64,000 nt of DNA from DATAOG01 sp963840925 (GTDB lineage Bacteria > Pseudomonadota > Alphaproteobacteria > Geminicoccales > Geminicoccaceae): the NCBI GenBank assembly GCA_963840925.1, contig CAWJAY010000034.1:62001-126000 (forward strand). The letters are read 5' to 3'. The notes under the pieces were generated by a model, which saw only the letters and a program-made list of their open reading frames with translations, was not told the origin of the DNA and made no database searches. Positions 1 through 9,164 of this stretch are shown in pieces (positions within the stretch are counted from its first letter, which is position 1; every line of letters begins with the position of its first letter). The position numbers were made by a program, and so were the translations under genes.

Positions 1-296
1 ACGACCGGCGAGCTGACCAGGATGCCTGGCAGGCCCGCGGCGGCCATGACCTCGGCCTCGCGCACGGTCGCGCAGCAGAGCCCGACGGCCCCGGCCTCGA
101 GCTGGCGCCTGGCGATCGTCGTGCACTTGTGCGCCTTGACGTGCGGGCGTAGCTCGCGCCCGTAGCGGCGGGCCAGTGCCACCATCGTGGCGAGGTTGTG
201 CTCGAACGCGTCCGCGTCGAGCAGCAGGCAGGGCGTCGCGAGGCGGCCCAGCGCATCCGGGACCCCGATCAGCGCGGCGTTGGCGGCGCTTGCCAT
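1..296 (-). CDS. D-threonine aldolase-like PLP enzyme, N-terminal part
   Basis: Only the N-terminal 98 or so residues are in the window; the gene runs off the left edge. After a short leader the protein reads TPCLLLDADAFEHNL and then RPHVKAHKC. This is the start of the alanine-racemase-like TIM barrel of metal-dependent D-threonine aldolases and D-serine dehydratases, and the lysine of the HVKAHK segment is the expected Schiff-base lysine for pyridoxal phosphate. The ATG lies 8 bases past the stop of the upstream permease, with a GAGG ribosome site, so it is translated as the last visible member of the ABC operon. Substrate cannot be fixed from this fragment; D-threonine/D-3-hydroxyaspartate aldolase and D-serine dehydratase are the alternatives. 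Confidence 0.8.
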   Translation of the reverse strand, partial: MASAANAALIGVPDALGRLATPCLLLDADAFEHNLATMVALARRYGRELRPHVKAHKCTTIARRQLEAGAVGLCCATVREAEVMAAAGLPGILVSSPV

Positions 297-304
297 CGGC
301 GGCC

Positions 305-1120
305 TCATCCCTTGACGGCACCGAGCGAGATGCCGCGCACCATGTAGCGCTGGAACGCCGCCACGGCGAAGAACACCGGCAGCGTGCCGATCACCGACAT
401 CGCCGAGATCTTGGCCCAGAAGGTCGACTGCGAGCCGAAGTACTGGCTGATCTGGACCGGGTAGGTGATCACCTGCGTGCGGGTCAGGACCAGCGCGAAC
501 AGGAACTCGTTCCAGGAGAAGATGAACGCGAACACCGCGGTCGCGAACAGGCCGCTGCGCGCGACCGGCACGACCACGTGGCGCAGCACCTGCCAGCGCG
601 AGCAGCCGTCGACCAGCGCGGATTCCTCGAGCTCGATCGGGATCTCCTGCAGATAGCCGCGCATCATCCAGATCACGTAGGGCAGCGCGAAGGCGGTATA
701 GAGCAGGATCAGCCCGTGATACGTGTCGGCCCAGCCGACCTTGGCGTAGAGCAGGAAAATCGGGAACACGACCGCGATCGGCGGCAGCATGCGCTGCGAG
801 AGGATCCAGACCGCGAGGTTGTCGCCGCCGGTCTTGAAGCGGACGATGCTATAGGCGCACAGCGTGCCGAGCACCATCGCGATCAGCGTGCTGGTCGAGG
901 CGATCACGAAGCTGTTGAAGACCGACCAGACGTCGCCGTCGCGGAACAGCACCCAGAAGTTCATCAGCTGCGGGTCCGACGGGTACCAGGCCGGCGGGAA
1001 CTTGAAGATCTCGCGCGGCGTCTTCAGCGAGACCGCGAACATCCAATAGACCGGGAACAGGAACACGATCGTGATCGCGATCGAGCTCAGATACCAGCCG
1101 GCATGGCGCCAGCGCCTCAC
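305..1120 (-). CDS. Carbohydrate ABC transporter permease (MalG type)
   Basis: Inner-membrane permease of about 271 residues with six hydrophobic segments. It starts with VRRWRHAGWYLSS and a first helix near residues 8-28. The EAA loop of binding-protein-dependent permeases is visible as EESALVDGCSRWQ, which contacts the ATPase. The open frame extends upstream through the preceding permease gene, but that extension is a shadow. I chose the GTG at 1120 because it overlaps the TGA of the MalF-type gene in a GTGA junction. It would pair with the MalF-type subunit to carry a sugar, polyol or related substrate. No ATP-binding subunit is in the window and it may lie beyond the left edge. Family is certain, substrate unknown. 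Confidence 0.92.
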   Translation of the reverse strand: MRRWRHAGWYLSSIAITIVFLFPVYWMFAVSLKTPREIFKFPPAWYPSDPQLMNFWVLFRDGDVWSVFNSFVIASTSTLIAMVLGTLCAYSIVRFKTGGDNLAVWILSQRMLPPIAVVFPIFLLYAKVGWADTYHGLILLYTAFALPYVIWMMRGYLQEIPIELEESALVDGCSRWQVLRHVVVPVARSGLFATAVFAFIFSWNEFLFALVLTRTQVITYPVQISQYFGSQSTFWAKISAMSVIGTLPVFFAVAAFQRYMVRGISLGAVKG

Positions 1121-2040
1121 CGGGCGATCTCCATGCGCTTGAGCGCCGTGACCAGCGCCGCGGTGAACAGCACCAGCAGCACGACGACCATGGCGCCGGC
1201 GTAGCTGGTCTCGAACTCCTGGAAGCCGCGCACGAACATGTAGATCGAGATCGTCTCGGTGGCGCTGCCAGGGCCGCCCCGGGTCAGCTGCCAGACGATG
1301 TCGAACAGCCGGATCAGGTCGAGGCCGCGGATCAAGAGCGCGATCATCATCACCGGCCAGATCGCCGGCAGGCTGACGTAGCGGAAGGTCTGCCAGGCGC
1401 CGGCGCCATCGAGCGCTGCGGCGTCGACCTGCTCGCTGTCGACGTTCGAGAGCGCCGCGAGCAGGATGATGAACATGAACGGCGTCCATTCCCAGACGTC
1501 GCAGAGGATGATCGCAGGGTAGGCCCAGGCCGCCTGGATCGTCCAGAGGATCGAGACGTGCCCGCCGAGCACCCAGCCGATCATCTGGTTGATCGGGCCG
1601 TAGCGGTCATCGAACATCAGCCGCCACATGCTGCCCGCGACCATCGGCGAGATCACCGCGGGGATGATCAGCAGTGCCACGAACAGGCGCTTGAACCGTC
1701 GCTCGGCGAGGAAATGGTGGGCGAGCAGGAGCCCGAGCCCGAGCTGCAGCGGCAGCGCTGCGGCCGTGATCGCGACCGTATGCAGCACGGCACCCCAGAG
1801 GCGCTGATCGTGCAGCAGGCGCTTATAGTTCAGAGCGCCCTGGAAGCTCGTGTACTGATCGAGCAGGCTCAGCTTCTGGAAGCTGACCACGACCGCGTAA
1901 AGGAACGGGAACAGGCCGAAGGCCAGCAGGATGAAGACCGCCGGCGCGACCAGCGCGTATTTGAAGCCGGCGCCGCTGCGCGCGCCCGGACGCCGGGCGG
2001 CAAGCGTCGCCGCGGGGACCTCAGCTGCCCGCGTCGCCAT
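1117..2040 (-). CDS. Sugar ABC transporter permease (MalF type)
   Basis: Inner-membrane permease of about 307 residues with six predicted helices. The first is YALVAPAVFILLAFGLFPF near residues 28-46. The EAA-type loop is DAAALDGAGAWQTF in the last third. Two starts are possible: TTG at 2055 and ATG at 2040. I prefer the ATG because the purine stretch before the TTG touches it directly. The gene follows the binding-protein gene by about 0.1 kb and overlaps the next permease by 4 bases, which indicates one operon. The partner substrate is unknown; the family takes up sugars, glycerol phosphate and related compounds. Confidence 0.92.
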   Translation of the reverse strand: MATRAAEVPAATLAARRPGARSGAGFKYALVAPAVFILLAFGLFPFLYAVVVSFQKLSLLDQYTSFQGALNYKRLLHDQRLWGAVLHTVAITAAALPLQLGLGLLLAHHFLAERRFKRLFVALLIIPAVISPMVAGSMWRLMFDDRYGPINQMIGWVLGGHVSILWTIQAAWAYPAIILCDVWEWTPFMFIILLAALSNVDSEQVDAAALDGAGAWQTFRYVSLPAIWPVMMIALLIRGLDLIRLFDIVWQLTRGGPGSATETISIYMFVRGFQEFETSYAGAMVVVLLVLFTAALVTALKRMEIAR

Positions 2041-2146
2041 CGCCGCCCCGGCCAATCCTCATCGCGCTGCCGCTCGACCATCGGGCCGGCCCGGCCGCGA
2101 GCGTCCCGAGGCGCGACCGCTCCGGGAACGCTCGCGCCCGGCGCGG

Positions 2147-3586
2147 CTACTCGGCGCGGTAGGCCGCGGGCGCCGCCGCCCAGGCGGTATAGGCCTCACG
2201 CTGCCGGTCGACCCCGACCTGCTCGGTCAGCTCGTCCCACTCGGCCGCCAGCTCATCAAGAGCCTGTTTGGGGTCCTTGCCGCCGATCGCGGCATTGACG
2301 GCGCGGCCCGCCGATTCCCAATACTTGTAGGTGTCGAGGATCGCGAGGTCGGCATAGCCGGTCTCGACCGCCCGCTTGTGGGTCTCGAGGTAGTCCTTCG
2401 CGGTCGGCCACAGCGACTGGAACTCAGGGCTCTCGTACTGCGAGATCCGGAACGGGTCGCGCAGGCCCAGGGGCCGCATCACGTTCTTCAGGCTCTCCTG
2501 CTGGCTGTGCAGCCATTGCATGTAGAGGTAGGTCGCATCCTTGTTCTTGCTGTTCGGGGACAGCGCCAAGAGGATGCCGGCCGCCATCTCGGAGTGCCCG
2601 CTAGGGCTCACCGCGTAGCCGATCTTGTCCTTGACCGTGGTCGGCGGGACCCACGACAGCGCCTGCTCGTCGGCGTTGATGCCCTGCGCCCAGCGCGCGA
2701 CCGGCGGCCAGGTGATGGTCATCGCGATCTCGCCCGAGTTCAGCGCCGAGAGCGACTTGCCAAAGCCCCAGTTCTGCACGCCCGGCGGCTGGCACTTGTT
2801 CTGCTCGACCATGTCGGTCAGCGCCTTGACGCCCGCCTCGCTGTTGACGGTCGCCTTCATCGTCTCCGGATCGAAGAAGCGGCCACCGTAGCTGCGGAAC
2901 CGCTCGAAGAAGAAGTAGTACGTATAACCGGTATTGATCAGTCCGGCGCCATAGAGCTCAGGCGCGTACTTGTCGGTCAAGAACTGGCAGATCTCGCCGA
3001 ATTTCTGCCAGTTGTCCGGAGGCGCCAGATCATAGCCGTACTCGGCCTTGAAGGCCTCCATGTTGGCCGGGTCCTCGAACAGGTCCTTGCGGTAGTAGAG
3101 GATGTGGACGTCGCCATCGACCACCAGCGCGTAGGTCTTGCCCTCGAAGGTCATCCAGTCGCGAAAGGCCGGAGCGACGTCGTCGAACTCGCTTTTGACG
3201 CCATACTTCTCGATGTAGGGATCGAGCGGCTCGAGCGCGCCGGCGCGGACCATGTCGGCGACCCAGGACGGCGCGATCGTCAGCATGTCGTAGGCGCCGG
3301 TCCCGGCGCGATGCTCGAGCATCGCCTTGGGGAACAGCTCCTCGTACGGGACTTCGCTGACCCGCACCTCGATGCCCGTGAGCTCCGTCCATTCGGGGCC
3401 GGTGATGTTGATCCCGAGCATCGCCATCAACCCGGCTTCCTCGGCCGTGTTGATCGTGGTGCCGGAGTATTCCTTGGCGGCCTCGACCGCCTTGGTCGCG
3501 GCGTTGTCCTGGGCTGCAGCCGGCACCGCGCCGACGGCGAAGCTCGCGAGGCCACCCAGCGCAGCGATCGCGTACCATCTGGCCAT
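2147..3586 (-). CDS. ABC transporter extracellular solute-binding protein
   Basis: Periplasmic binding protein of 479 residues (family 1, sugar type). It has a Sec signal peptide ending near AVPAAAQ (about residue 26). The mature part shows the family signatures YDMLTIAPSWVADMVRAG, then EGKTYALVVDGD and WQKFGEICQF, and a C-terminal lobe with WESAGRAVNAAIGGK. A very strong ribosome site, GGGGAGGTGA, precedes the ATG. It delivers substrate to the two permeases that follow. A cyclase-family hydrolase lies 76 bases upstream and an aldolase-like gene downstream, so the cargo may be a compound processed by these enzymes rather than a plain sugar. That last point is inference. Confidence 0.93.
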   Translation of the reverse strand: MARWYAIAALGGLASFAVGAVPAAAQDNAATKAVEAAKEYSGTTINTAEEAGLMAMLGINITGPEWTELTGIEVRVSEVPYEELFPKAMLEHRAGTGAYDMLTIAPSWVADMVRAGALEPLDPYIEKYGVKSEFDDVAPAFRDWMTFEGKTYALVVDGDVHILYYRKDLFEDPANMEAFKAEYGYDLAPPDNWQKFGEICQFLTDKYAPELYGAGLINTGYTYYFFFERFRSYGGRFFDPETMKATVNSEAGVKALTDMVEQNKCQPPGVQNWGFGKSLSALNSGEIAMTITWPPVARWAQGINADEQALSWVPPTTVKDKIGYAVSPSGHSEMAAGILLALSPNSKNKDATYLYMQWLHSQQESLKNVMRPLGLRDPFRISQYESPEFQSLWPTAKDYLETHKRAVETGYADLAILDTYKYWESAGRAVNAAIGGKDPKQALDELAAEWDELTEQVGVDRQREAYTAWAAAPAAYRAE

Positions 3587-3662
3587 CTTGTCACCTCCCC
3601 GCTTCTATGGGCCGGGATCGTAAAGCGGCGCCGTGCGCGCGCGCAAGCGACAACGCCGCAGC

Positions 3663-4622
3663 TCAGAAGATCGCGATCGGGTTCCAGGGCGAGCCGGTGG
3701 CGCCCGGCAGCCGGAGCGGCAGGCCGACGACCATGAACTCGAAGCGTTGTTCCGCGTCGCAGGCCGCCGCCAGCTCCTCGAGCTGCAGGCTGTCCGAGAT
3801 CAGCATGCCCATCGCGGTCAGCTGCAGGGGATGGATCGGATAGGGCATGCCCTCGACGTTGCTCGGCACCGTCTCGCCGTCGCCATCAGGCAGGAAGGCG
3901 GCGATCTTGCGCTCGTGCATCCAGGGGATCGTGTCGACGTGCAGCCCGGCCTTGCCCTCGCCGGCCGGCGGGTACTCGTTGCTCCAGGCGCCGAGCGCCA
4001 GACGGCGGGCATGGTGGCCGGTGCGGAACACCAGGATGTCGCCCTCGCCGAGCCGGACGCCCTCGGCCGCCTCGATCGCCTCGAGCTCGGCCCGGGTCAC
4101 GGCCTCGCCGGGCTCGAGCCAGTCGACCCCGCGGTGGCGGGCCGCGTCCAGCAGCACGCCGCGACCGACGATGCCGTGCGCGTAGGCCGCGATGCTGCCC
4201 CACTCCGAGCCGCGCGAGGTCAGCAGCGAGGCGGGCTTGCCGTTGTAGAGCTGGCCCTTGTAGGCGACGTGGTTGAGCGCATCGACGTGGGTGTGGCAGT
4301 CGCCGTGGCTCGCCATGCCGAGGAAGCACATCCCGAACGACAGCCCGCTCGCGCTGATCGGGATGTCGTGCATCAGCGACATCAGGTGCACGGCGGGGTT
4401 GGGGTTGTCGGGCCCGGCCGCCTTGTTGATCGGGATCGACATCGAGACGGTCCGCCCGCTGCGGACGAGGCCAGCGGCGGCGGCGACCTTGTCGGGCGTC
4501 AGGTAGTTGAGCGTGCCGAGCTCGTCGTCCGGCCCCCAGCGCCCCCAGTTCTTGACCGCCTCGAACAGCGCATCGAACTCCGCAAGGCTGACCGGAGCGG
4601 GCGGGGTCAGAGTTCGCGCCAT
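3663..4622 (-). CDS. Cyclase family protein (metal-dependent hydrolase)
   Basis: Protein of 319 residues of the cyclase family (kynurenine formamidase/isatin hydrolase fold). The metal-binding signature is ASHGDCHTHVDALNH near residues 108-122, the local form of HxGTHxDxPxH. Later motifs are GEGDILVFRTGHH and a long tail LPLRLPGATGSPWNP typical of the larger members. The start at 4622 is preceded by GGAGG at good spacing; the frame is open 16 codons further upstream. It stands first in the ABC operon. Family members hydrolyse cyclic amides or N-formyl compounds. The window also has kynA/kynU, but those lie 14 kb away and this long subtype is not the typical KynB, so I do not call it kynurenine formamidase. 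Confidence 0.85.
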   Translation of the reverse strand: MARTLTPPAPVSLAEFDALFEAVKNWGRWGPDDELGTLNYLTPDKVAAAAGLVRSGRTVSMSIPINKAAGPDNPNPAVHLMSLMHDIPISASGLSFGMCFLGMASHGDCHTHVDALNHVAYKGQLYNGKPASLLTSRGSEWGSIAAYAHGIVGRGVLLDAARHRGVDWLEPGEAVTRAELEAIEAAEGVRLGEGDILVFRTGHHARRLALGAWSNEYPPAGEGKAGLHVDTIPWMHERKIAAFLPDGDGETVPSNVEGMPYPIHPLQLTAMGMLISDSLQLEELAAACDAEQRFEFMVVGLPLRLPGATGSPWNPIAIF

Positions 4623-4793
4623 GAGACAGCCTCCGCTGGAGCGCATCATGCGATGATTTCCCGGCCGCAAGGGTCAGGTCGACCTCGGCCGCGGATGCAT
4701 TCCTCGCCACCGGCCAGTCAAGACCCAGCATCGCAAATCCGTCATCGCTTGTGAATCCCCCGGAGGCCTCGGTGCCCTGGGAAAAGACGACGG

Positions 4794-6069
4794 TCAGCGG
4801 ATTTCCTCCAGCATCGGGCAGGTTTCGCAACGCGTGCTCCCGATGTTGCAGAAGTCGATGTCGCAGCGGATGGTCCGGCCTTGCAGCGCGAGGGCCACCC
4901 GGTCCAGGCGCTGGGTGTCCCGCCCCTTCACGAGCACGACGTCGGCCGGTCCAAGGTCGCCCAAGACGCTCGCCGCGGCTTGGCGTGCGCTCCGCCCCGC
5001 GTCGATCAGCGCCGATCGCGGCAATCCGGCGCGAGCAGCGCCCGAGGCATACTGTTGGAAGGACCCCCCGACGATCACCACGCGGGCGGCGATCGTTGCC
5101 AGGCGGCTGCCAACACGTCGGTAATGCGGTCCCTGGCTCCCGGTGGGTTCCGAAATGTCGCCAAGGACCACGATCCGGCGTCCCGGCACCTCAGCCAGCA
5201 CGTCGAGCGCCGCATCGATCGTCTCCAAGGCAGACTTGAAGTCGTCCCGGATCAACCATGCGCCATTGGCCAGGCGGACCGGCTGCATCCGGCCCGGCTG
5301 CGGCGGCACCGACTCGAGCGCGGCGGCAGCCGCCTGCCAGGATCGCGCCTCGGCCCATGCCACCGTCGCCGCGGCCAGGACCGGATACATCATGACCCGC
5401 CCGAGCAGCCGCACTCGGAGCGTGCGCGTTTCGCCGCCGATCTGAAGCTGCAAACGCGTGCCATGGGGCCAATCCAGACTGACCTCGGTCGCACGAACGT
5501 CGTTGCCGGCCTCGAAGCCGAAGGTCAGCACGCGGCCGGTGGTGAATGCCGCCATCGCCCGGACGCGCGGGTCGTCGCCGTTCAAGACGGCAAGCCCATC
5601 GCTCCGCAGACCCCGCAGGATCTGCGCCTTCTCGTCGCGGGTTTCGTCAAGGCTGCCGAGGCTGCGATGGTGCTCGCTGCCGATCGAGGTGACCACCACC
5701 ACGTCCGGCCGCATCATCGTCGCGTACTGGGCCATTTGACCGCGGCCGTCGATGCCGATCTCGATCACGGCATATCGCTGCCGGGCACCGATGCCCAGCA
5801 CGGCCAGTGCAACGTTGCTCCAACCGTTCTCCCGAGGGTGCCGCGAGCGCGGCTGGCCCAGCGCGGCGGCAACCGCCGCGGTCGTGGTGGTCTTGCCGAA
5901 CGAACCCACGACCGCGACGATCCGCGGTTCGGCTCGCCAGAGTTTGGCGGTGCAGACTTGCCGCACGCCGCAGCAGCGGCCAAGCCCGAAACCGGAGCTT
6001 CCATCGAAGCTCACGGCGCCCAAGGGGCGTGGCGGCGAGTTCGGAAGCCTCTCGCAGCTTGTGGCGCAC
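4794..6069 (-). pseudogene. MurF-like Mur ligase family protein, frameshifted
   Basis: ATP-dependent Mur ligase-type protein of about 424 residues if one extra base near 5920-5930 is ignored. The N-terminal part (from GTG 6069, with GGAG 6-7 bases upstream) reads LRRAASLHRQTLASRT in one frame. The rest continues in the next frame as RIVAVVGSFGKTTTT, the P-loop. Further motifs are ENGWSNVALAVLG, IEIGIDGRGQMAQYATMMRP, NGDDPRV, and in the C-terminal domain VVLGDISEP and VLVKGRD. The last 25 residues carry four cysteines spaced C-x4-C-x6-C-x2-C, which standard MurF lacks. The gene lies apart from any cell-wall cluster. A specialised ligase, not housekeeping MurF, is likely. Either one sequencing error or a true frameshift explains the break. 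Confidence 0.75.
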
Positions 6070-6515
6070 TTGGGACTCCGATCAAAGCCGCCGATCAGGG
6101 CCAATACCGCTGGTCTCGGCGGGAGCTGCCCTACCCAGAATCGAGCCTGGGCAGCGGCGCTATGAGACACGAGGGCAGAGGCGTTCCGAGGATTGAGCTT
6201 AGCGAGGCTCTGCGTCGGGATCTATGTCCAGGTGAAGGGGGTTGGGCTCGACCTGATATTCAGCCACGTAGCGGTTCACAGCAAGGCTCTTGCTCGCGTG
6301 GCGCGCTTGCCGCTCAAGGTCCGCGCGACCGCTGGTTAGCGTGGGCCGCGCCGACTGTTGCATCGTGGTCGCAGTGTGCGCGCAATGTCACCGCGCCGCC
6401 GATTTCAGGGCTGGCCACCGGCGGCGGATTTGCCTACCTCAAGACGCGATGGCGCCCCGTCGAGCTGGCGCCCGCGATCCGAAAGAGATCGATCCAGGTA
6501 GAGAGGAAACGCCTA
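6070..6515. other. 446-bp stretch without a confident gene
   Basis: This gap separates the minus-strand Mur-like ligase from the plus-strand exported protein. The only open frame I can support is a 54-codon one on the minus strand (6199-6363), listed separately. The remainder has mixed composition, with no convincing hairpin or consensus promoter. AGAGGA about 9 bases before the ATG at 6516 is the ribosome site of the next gene. Confidence 0.5.
6199..6363 (-). pseudogene. Small ORF, possible tyrosine-recombinase C-terminal remnant
   Basis: A 54-codon ATG-to-TAA frame. Its middle reads DLERQARHASKSLAVNRYV. This resembles the end of phage-type tyrosine recombinases, where a His in a short R-H-x-S stretch precedes the catalytic Tyr (RHxS...RYV). 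If so, only the last part of an integrase is left and it is not functional. The match is short and by eye only. A free-standing small protein or a chance frame are real alternatives. Confidence 0.3.
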
Positions 6516-6959
6516 ATGTCGCTCTGGCCGCTCGCGCTGGCCGTCGGGCTCGGTGTCGCGGCCGGAACATGCCTTGCCGCCGAGCCGCAGCCGACCGGCG
6601 AGCCTGCGGCGGTATCCGCGCCGGTCGACCATGATCTGAGCCTCGATCTGACGCTGGGCGGCGTAAGCCCGGACGGCTCAGATGCGGCGCCGGTCGAGAC
6701 CGGACCCGACCAACTCGAATTGGCCGCGGCCGAGCGCCGCGACCGCCGGCTCGATCTCTATCTCGGCCGCGCCCAGCGCGCCGGCCGCAGCCCGGGCGAT
6801 GCGCCACCGCTCTATGGCGAGGTCGGCTTCGACGTCGATCCCAAGGCGCGTCTGTCGCTGGTGCCGTCCATCGGCGTCGTCCTCGATGACGGCGAGCGGG
6901 ACGACGCGCGCGCGGTCGCCGCGCAGATCCTGAAGCTCGGCGCCCGCATCCGCTTCTAG
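6516..6959 (+). CDS. Small exported protein of unknown function
   Basis: Protein of 147 residues beginning MSLWPLALAVGLGVAAG, a signal peptide with likely cleavage after CLAA near residue 22. The mature part is acidic, then basic (AAAERRDRRLDLYLGRAQR). It ends with a stretch LYGEVGFDVDPKARLSLVP followed by DDGERDDARA and LGARIRF. That end looks like two or three beta strands of an outer-membrane-associated protein, but I recognise no family. Start: ATG with AGAGGA upstream. Codon use matches its high-GC neighbours, so I take it as real. Its stop shares CTAG with the stop of the convergent MFS gene. Confidence 0.65.
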   Translation: MSLWPLALAVGLGVAAGTCLAAEPQPTGEPAAVSAPVDHDLSLDLTLGGVSPDGSDAAPVETGPDQLELAAAERRDRRLDLYLGRAQRAGRSPGDAPPLYGEVGFDVDPKARLSLVPSIGVVLDDGERDDARAVAAQILKLGARIRF

Positions 6960-8243
6960 CGCGCCGCCGCCGGCGCCGCGCCCGCCTCCGGCTCCTCGAG
7001 CGGCCACAGCAGCAGGCCGCCGACCACGAAAAAGACGAGAATCGTCGCGACCCCCAGGCGCTGGCTCGCGGTCCACCAGGTCACCGTGCCGAGCAGGAAG
7101 GGGCCGAGATAGGCCGTGATCTTGCCGGTCAGCGCGTAGAGGCCGAACATCTCGGTGCGGACCTTGGCCGGGGCGAGGCGCGCCATCAACGAGCGGCTCG
7201 CGGCCTGGGTCGGCCCGACGAAGATCCCGAGCAGACCGCCGGCCAGCCAAAAGTGCAGGGGCTCGTGCACCAAGACCGCGGCGGTGCCGCAGACGAACAG
7301 GCCGGCGAGCCCGATCAGGATCGTGCGCTTGGCCCCCAGCCAGTCGTCGAGCCAGGCAAAGCCGAGCGCGCCCAGGCCCGCGGTCACGTTGAGCAGAATG
7401 CCGAACTGGATCACCTGGGCCATCGCCATGCCGAAGGTGCCGGCGGCGTAGATGCCGCCGAACGCGAACAGCGTGTTGAGCCCGTCGGTGTAGATCATCC
7501 GCGCGATCAGGAAGCGGCCGATCGTCCGGTATTGCCGTAGGTTGGCGAAGGTCTCCCGCAGTTGCCCGAGGCCGCGGCGTACCGCTTCCGCCGCCGGCAG
7601 GCCGGTGCTCTGCCGGTCGGGCGTGAACAGGAACAGCGGCAGGCTGAAGACCGCGAGCCATAAGCCGACCAGCGGCCCGGAGATCCGGACGTCCTCGGCC
7701 GCCTCGGGGTCGAGGCCGAACGGCGGCGGCTCGGCCTCGATGAAGCCGTAGAGGACCAGGATCAGGCAGGCCAGCCCGCCAGCGTAGCCCAGGCCCCAGG
7801 CCCAGCCGGACAGTCGGCCGAGATAGTCCCGGCTGACGATCTCGGGCAGCATCGCGTTGTAGAAGACCCCGGCGATCTCGAAGGCGAGGTTGGTCAGCGC
7901 CGCGATCGCCAGCACCAGCAGCGCGACCTCCGGCGTCGGCCGGCCGTACCAGAGCAGCCAGCAGCCGACGACCGCGAGTACGGTCCAGGCGAACAGCCAG
8001 GGCTTGCGCCGGCCGCCGGCGTCGGCGATCGCGCCGAGCACCGGGCTGAGCAGCGGCGATCGCGATCCCGCTCGCCGCCATCGCCCAGCCCCACTTGGCG
8101 GTGCCGGTGACCTCGTCGGCGGCGATCCCCTTGGTGAAGTAGGTGGCGTAGACGAAGGTGATGATCACCGCCGAGAAGGCGGAGTTCGCCCAGTCGTAGA
8201 GCGCCCAGGAGAACTGCCCGAGCCGGGAGGCGGGAGCGGTCAT
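6956..8243 (-). pseudogene. MFS transporter, UMF1/Atg22-like, frameshifted
   Basis: Major facilitator of about 428 residues once a single-base frame change near 8057-8066 is bridged. The N-terminus in one frame is LGQFSWALYDWANSAFSAV followed by ITFVYATYFTKG, the hallmark opening of the UMF1 (vacuole effluxer Atg22-like) family. The rest, from LGAIADAGGRRKPWL to WPLEEPEAG, lies in the next frame and holds about ten more helices. The sequence at the break reads ATCGCCGCTGCTCAGC, where one base fewer would restore the conserved 'SPVLGAIAD'. Whether this is an assembly error or decay cannot be told here. Substrate unknown; the family is implicated in small-molecule efflux. Confidence 0.85.
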
Positions 8244-8378
8244 GGCCGGGGGTATGCCCGGGGCGCGCTTTGAGACAAGCCTGGAGGCCGCGCCGGCAGC
8301 GCTTGACGCTCTGCGCCCGCTCCCGGTCGGGCTATGCTGCGGCCGTTGCGACCCTCGTCGGCGCACGGAGGATCGGTC

Positions 8379-9091
8379 ATGACCGTAGTCGAAATTCCGG
8401 TCGAGCAAACCCAGTTGGGCCCCGCCGAGATCGGCGCGATCGCGCATCTCTATCGGGGCGAGATGGACCGCAGCAAGGTCTGGCGCACCCGGCTCGACAC
8501 CAGCATCAACTGGCGGTCGTGACCACCGGCCTCGCGATCTCGGCAACCTACAGCAGTGGTGGCGCATCGACGCTGCCGATGGTCCTGGTCTCGTTCCTGG
8601 TCGCGGTGTTCCTGATCTTCGAGGCCCGGCGCTGCCGCTTCTTCGACATCTGGCGGACCCGGGCCCGGGTCATGGAGACCTGCTTTTACGGGCCGCTCCT
8701 GCGCGGCCAGCGCCTGCGCATGGACAACGGCTGGGGCCAGGTGTTGGCCGAGGACTGTGCCGACGTCTATTTCCACATCAGCATCTTCGAAGCTGCCGGA
8801 AGGCGCCTGCGGCGCAACTACAGCTGGATCCTCGCATCCAGATCGTCAGCTACTGGGGCAAGATCGGCATCCACCCGACCCCGATCGACTCGTTCCAGGA
8901 CCTGTGGACCCGGACCGCGGTCGGCCCGCTCCTCGGGGCAGGTCGTGCTGCTGCTCGGGACGGTCTTCTACTGGGGCCTGCTGGCCCTCGGCCCGGGCAC
9001 GCTGCCGAGGCAAAAGGCGGTCGGCCGGGTGCACCGCCGGCGCGGGTCATCGGATCGCATCCGCGAGCTGGCCGCGGCCGAGGGGCTGTGA
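8379..9091 (+). pseudogene. DUF2270 membrane protein with three frame changes
   Basis: Starts MTVVEIPVEQTQLGPAEIG behind a GGAGG ribosome site, and continues LYRGEMDRSKVWRTRLDTS, a typical DUF2270 opening. After 'INW' (about 8515) the reading frame changes to VVTTGLAISATYSSG with two helices. It continues FFDIWRTRARVMETCFYGP and HISIFEAAGRRLRRNYSW. At about 8837 it changes again (QIVSYWGKIGIHPTP), and near 8930 a third time (SGQVVLLLGTVFYWGLLAL, last helix). The conserved order is intact when frames are joined, with about 236 residues. Three independent single-base changes in one gene make this a pseudogene as written, or a badly sequenced stretch. Function of DUF2270 proteins is unknown. Confidence 0.8.
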
Positions 9092-9164
9092 GCGGCGGAG
9101 CCTCGTCAGCGCGCCCGGAGCGCGCTAGATAGACGCCAGGCAACCCGAAGACGGAGCGACCACC

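Noticed and set aside
305..1489. 394-codon version of the MalG-type permease
   Set aside because: The first 120 or so residues are an out-of-frame reading of the MalF-type gene; the GTG at 1120 with GTGA overlap is the natural start.
3663..4622. Cyclase-family gene as kynurenine formamidase (kynB) completing the kyn pathway
   Set aside because: It is about 100 residues longer than typical KynB, sits in an ABC importer operon 14 kb from kynA/kynU and has the tail of the long cyclase subgroup.
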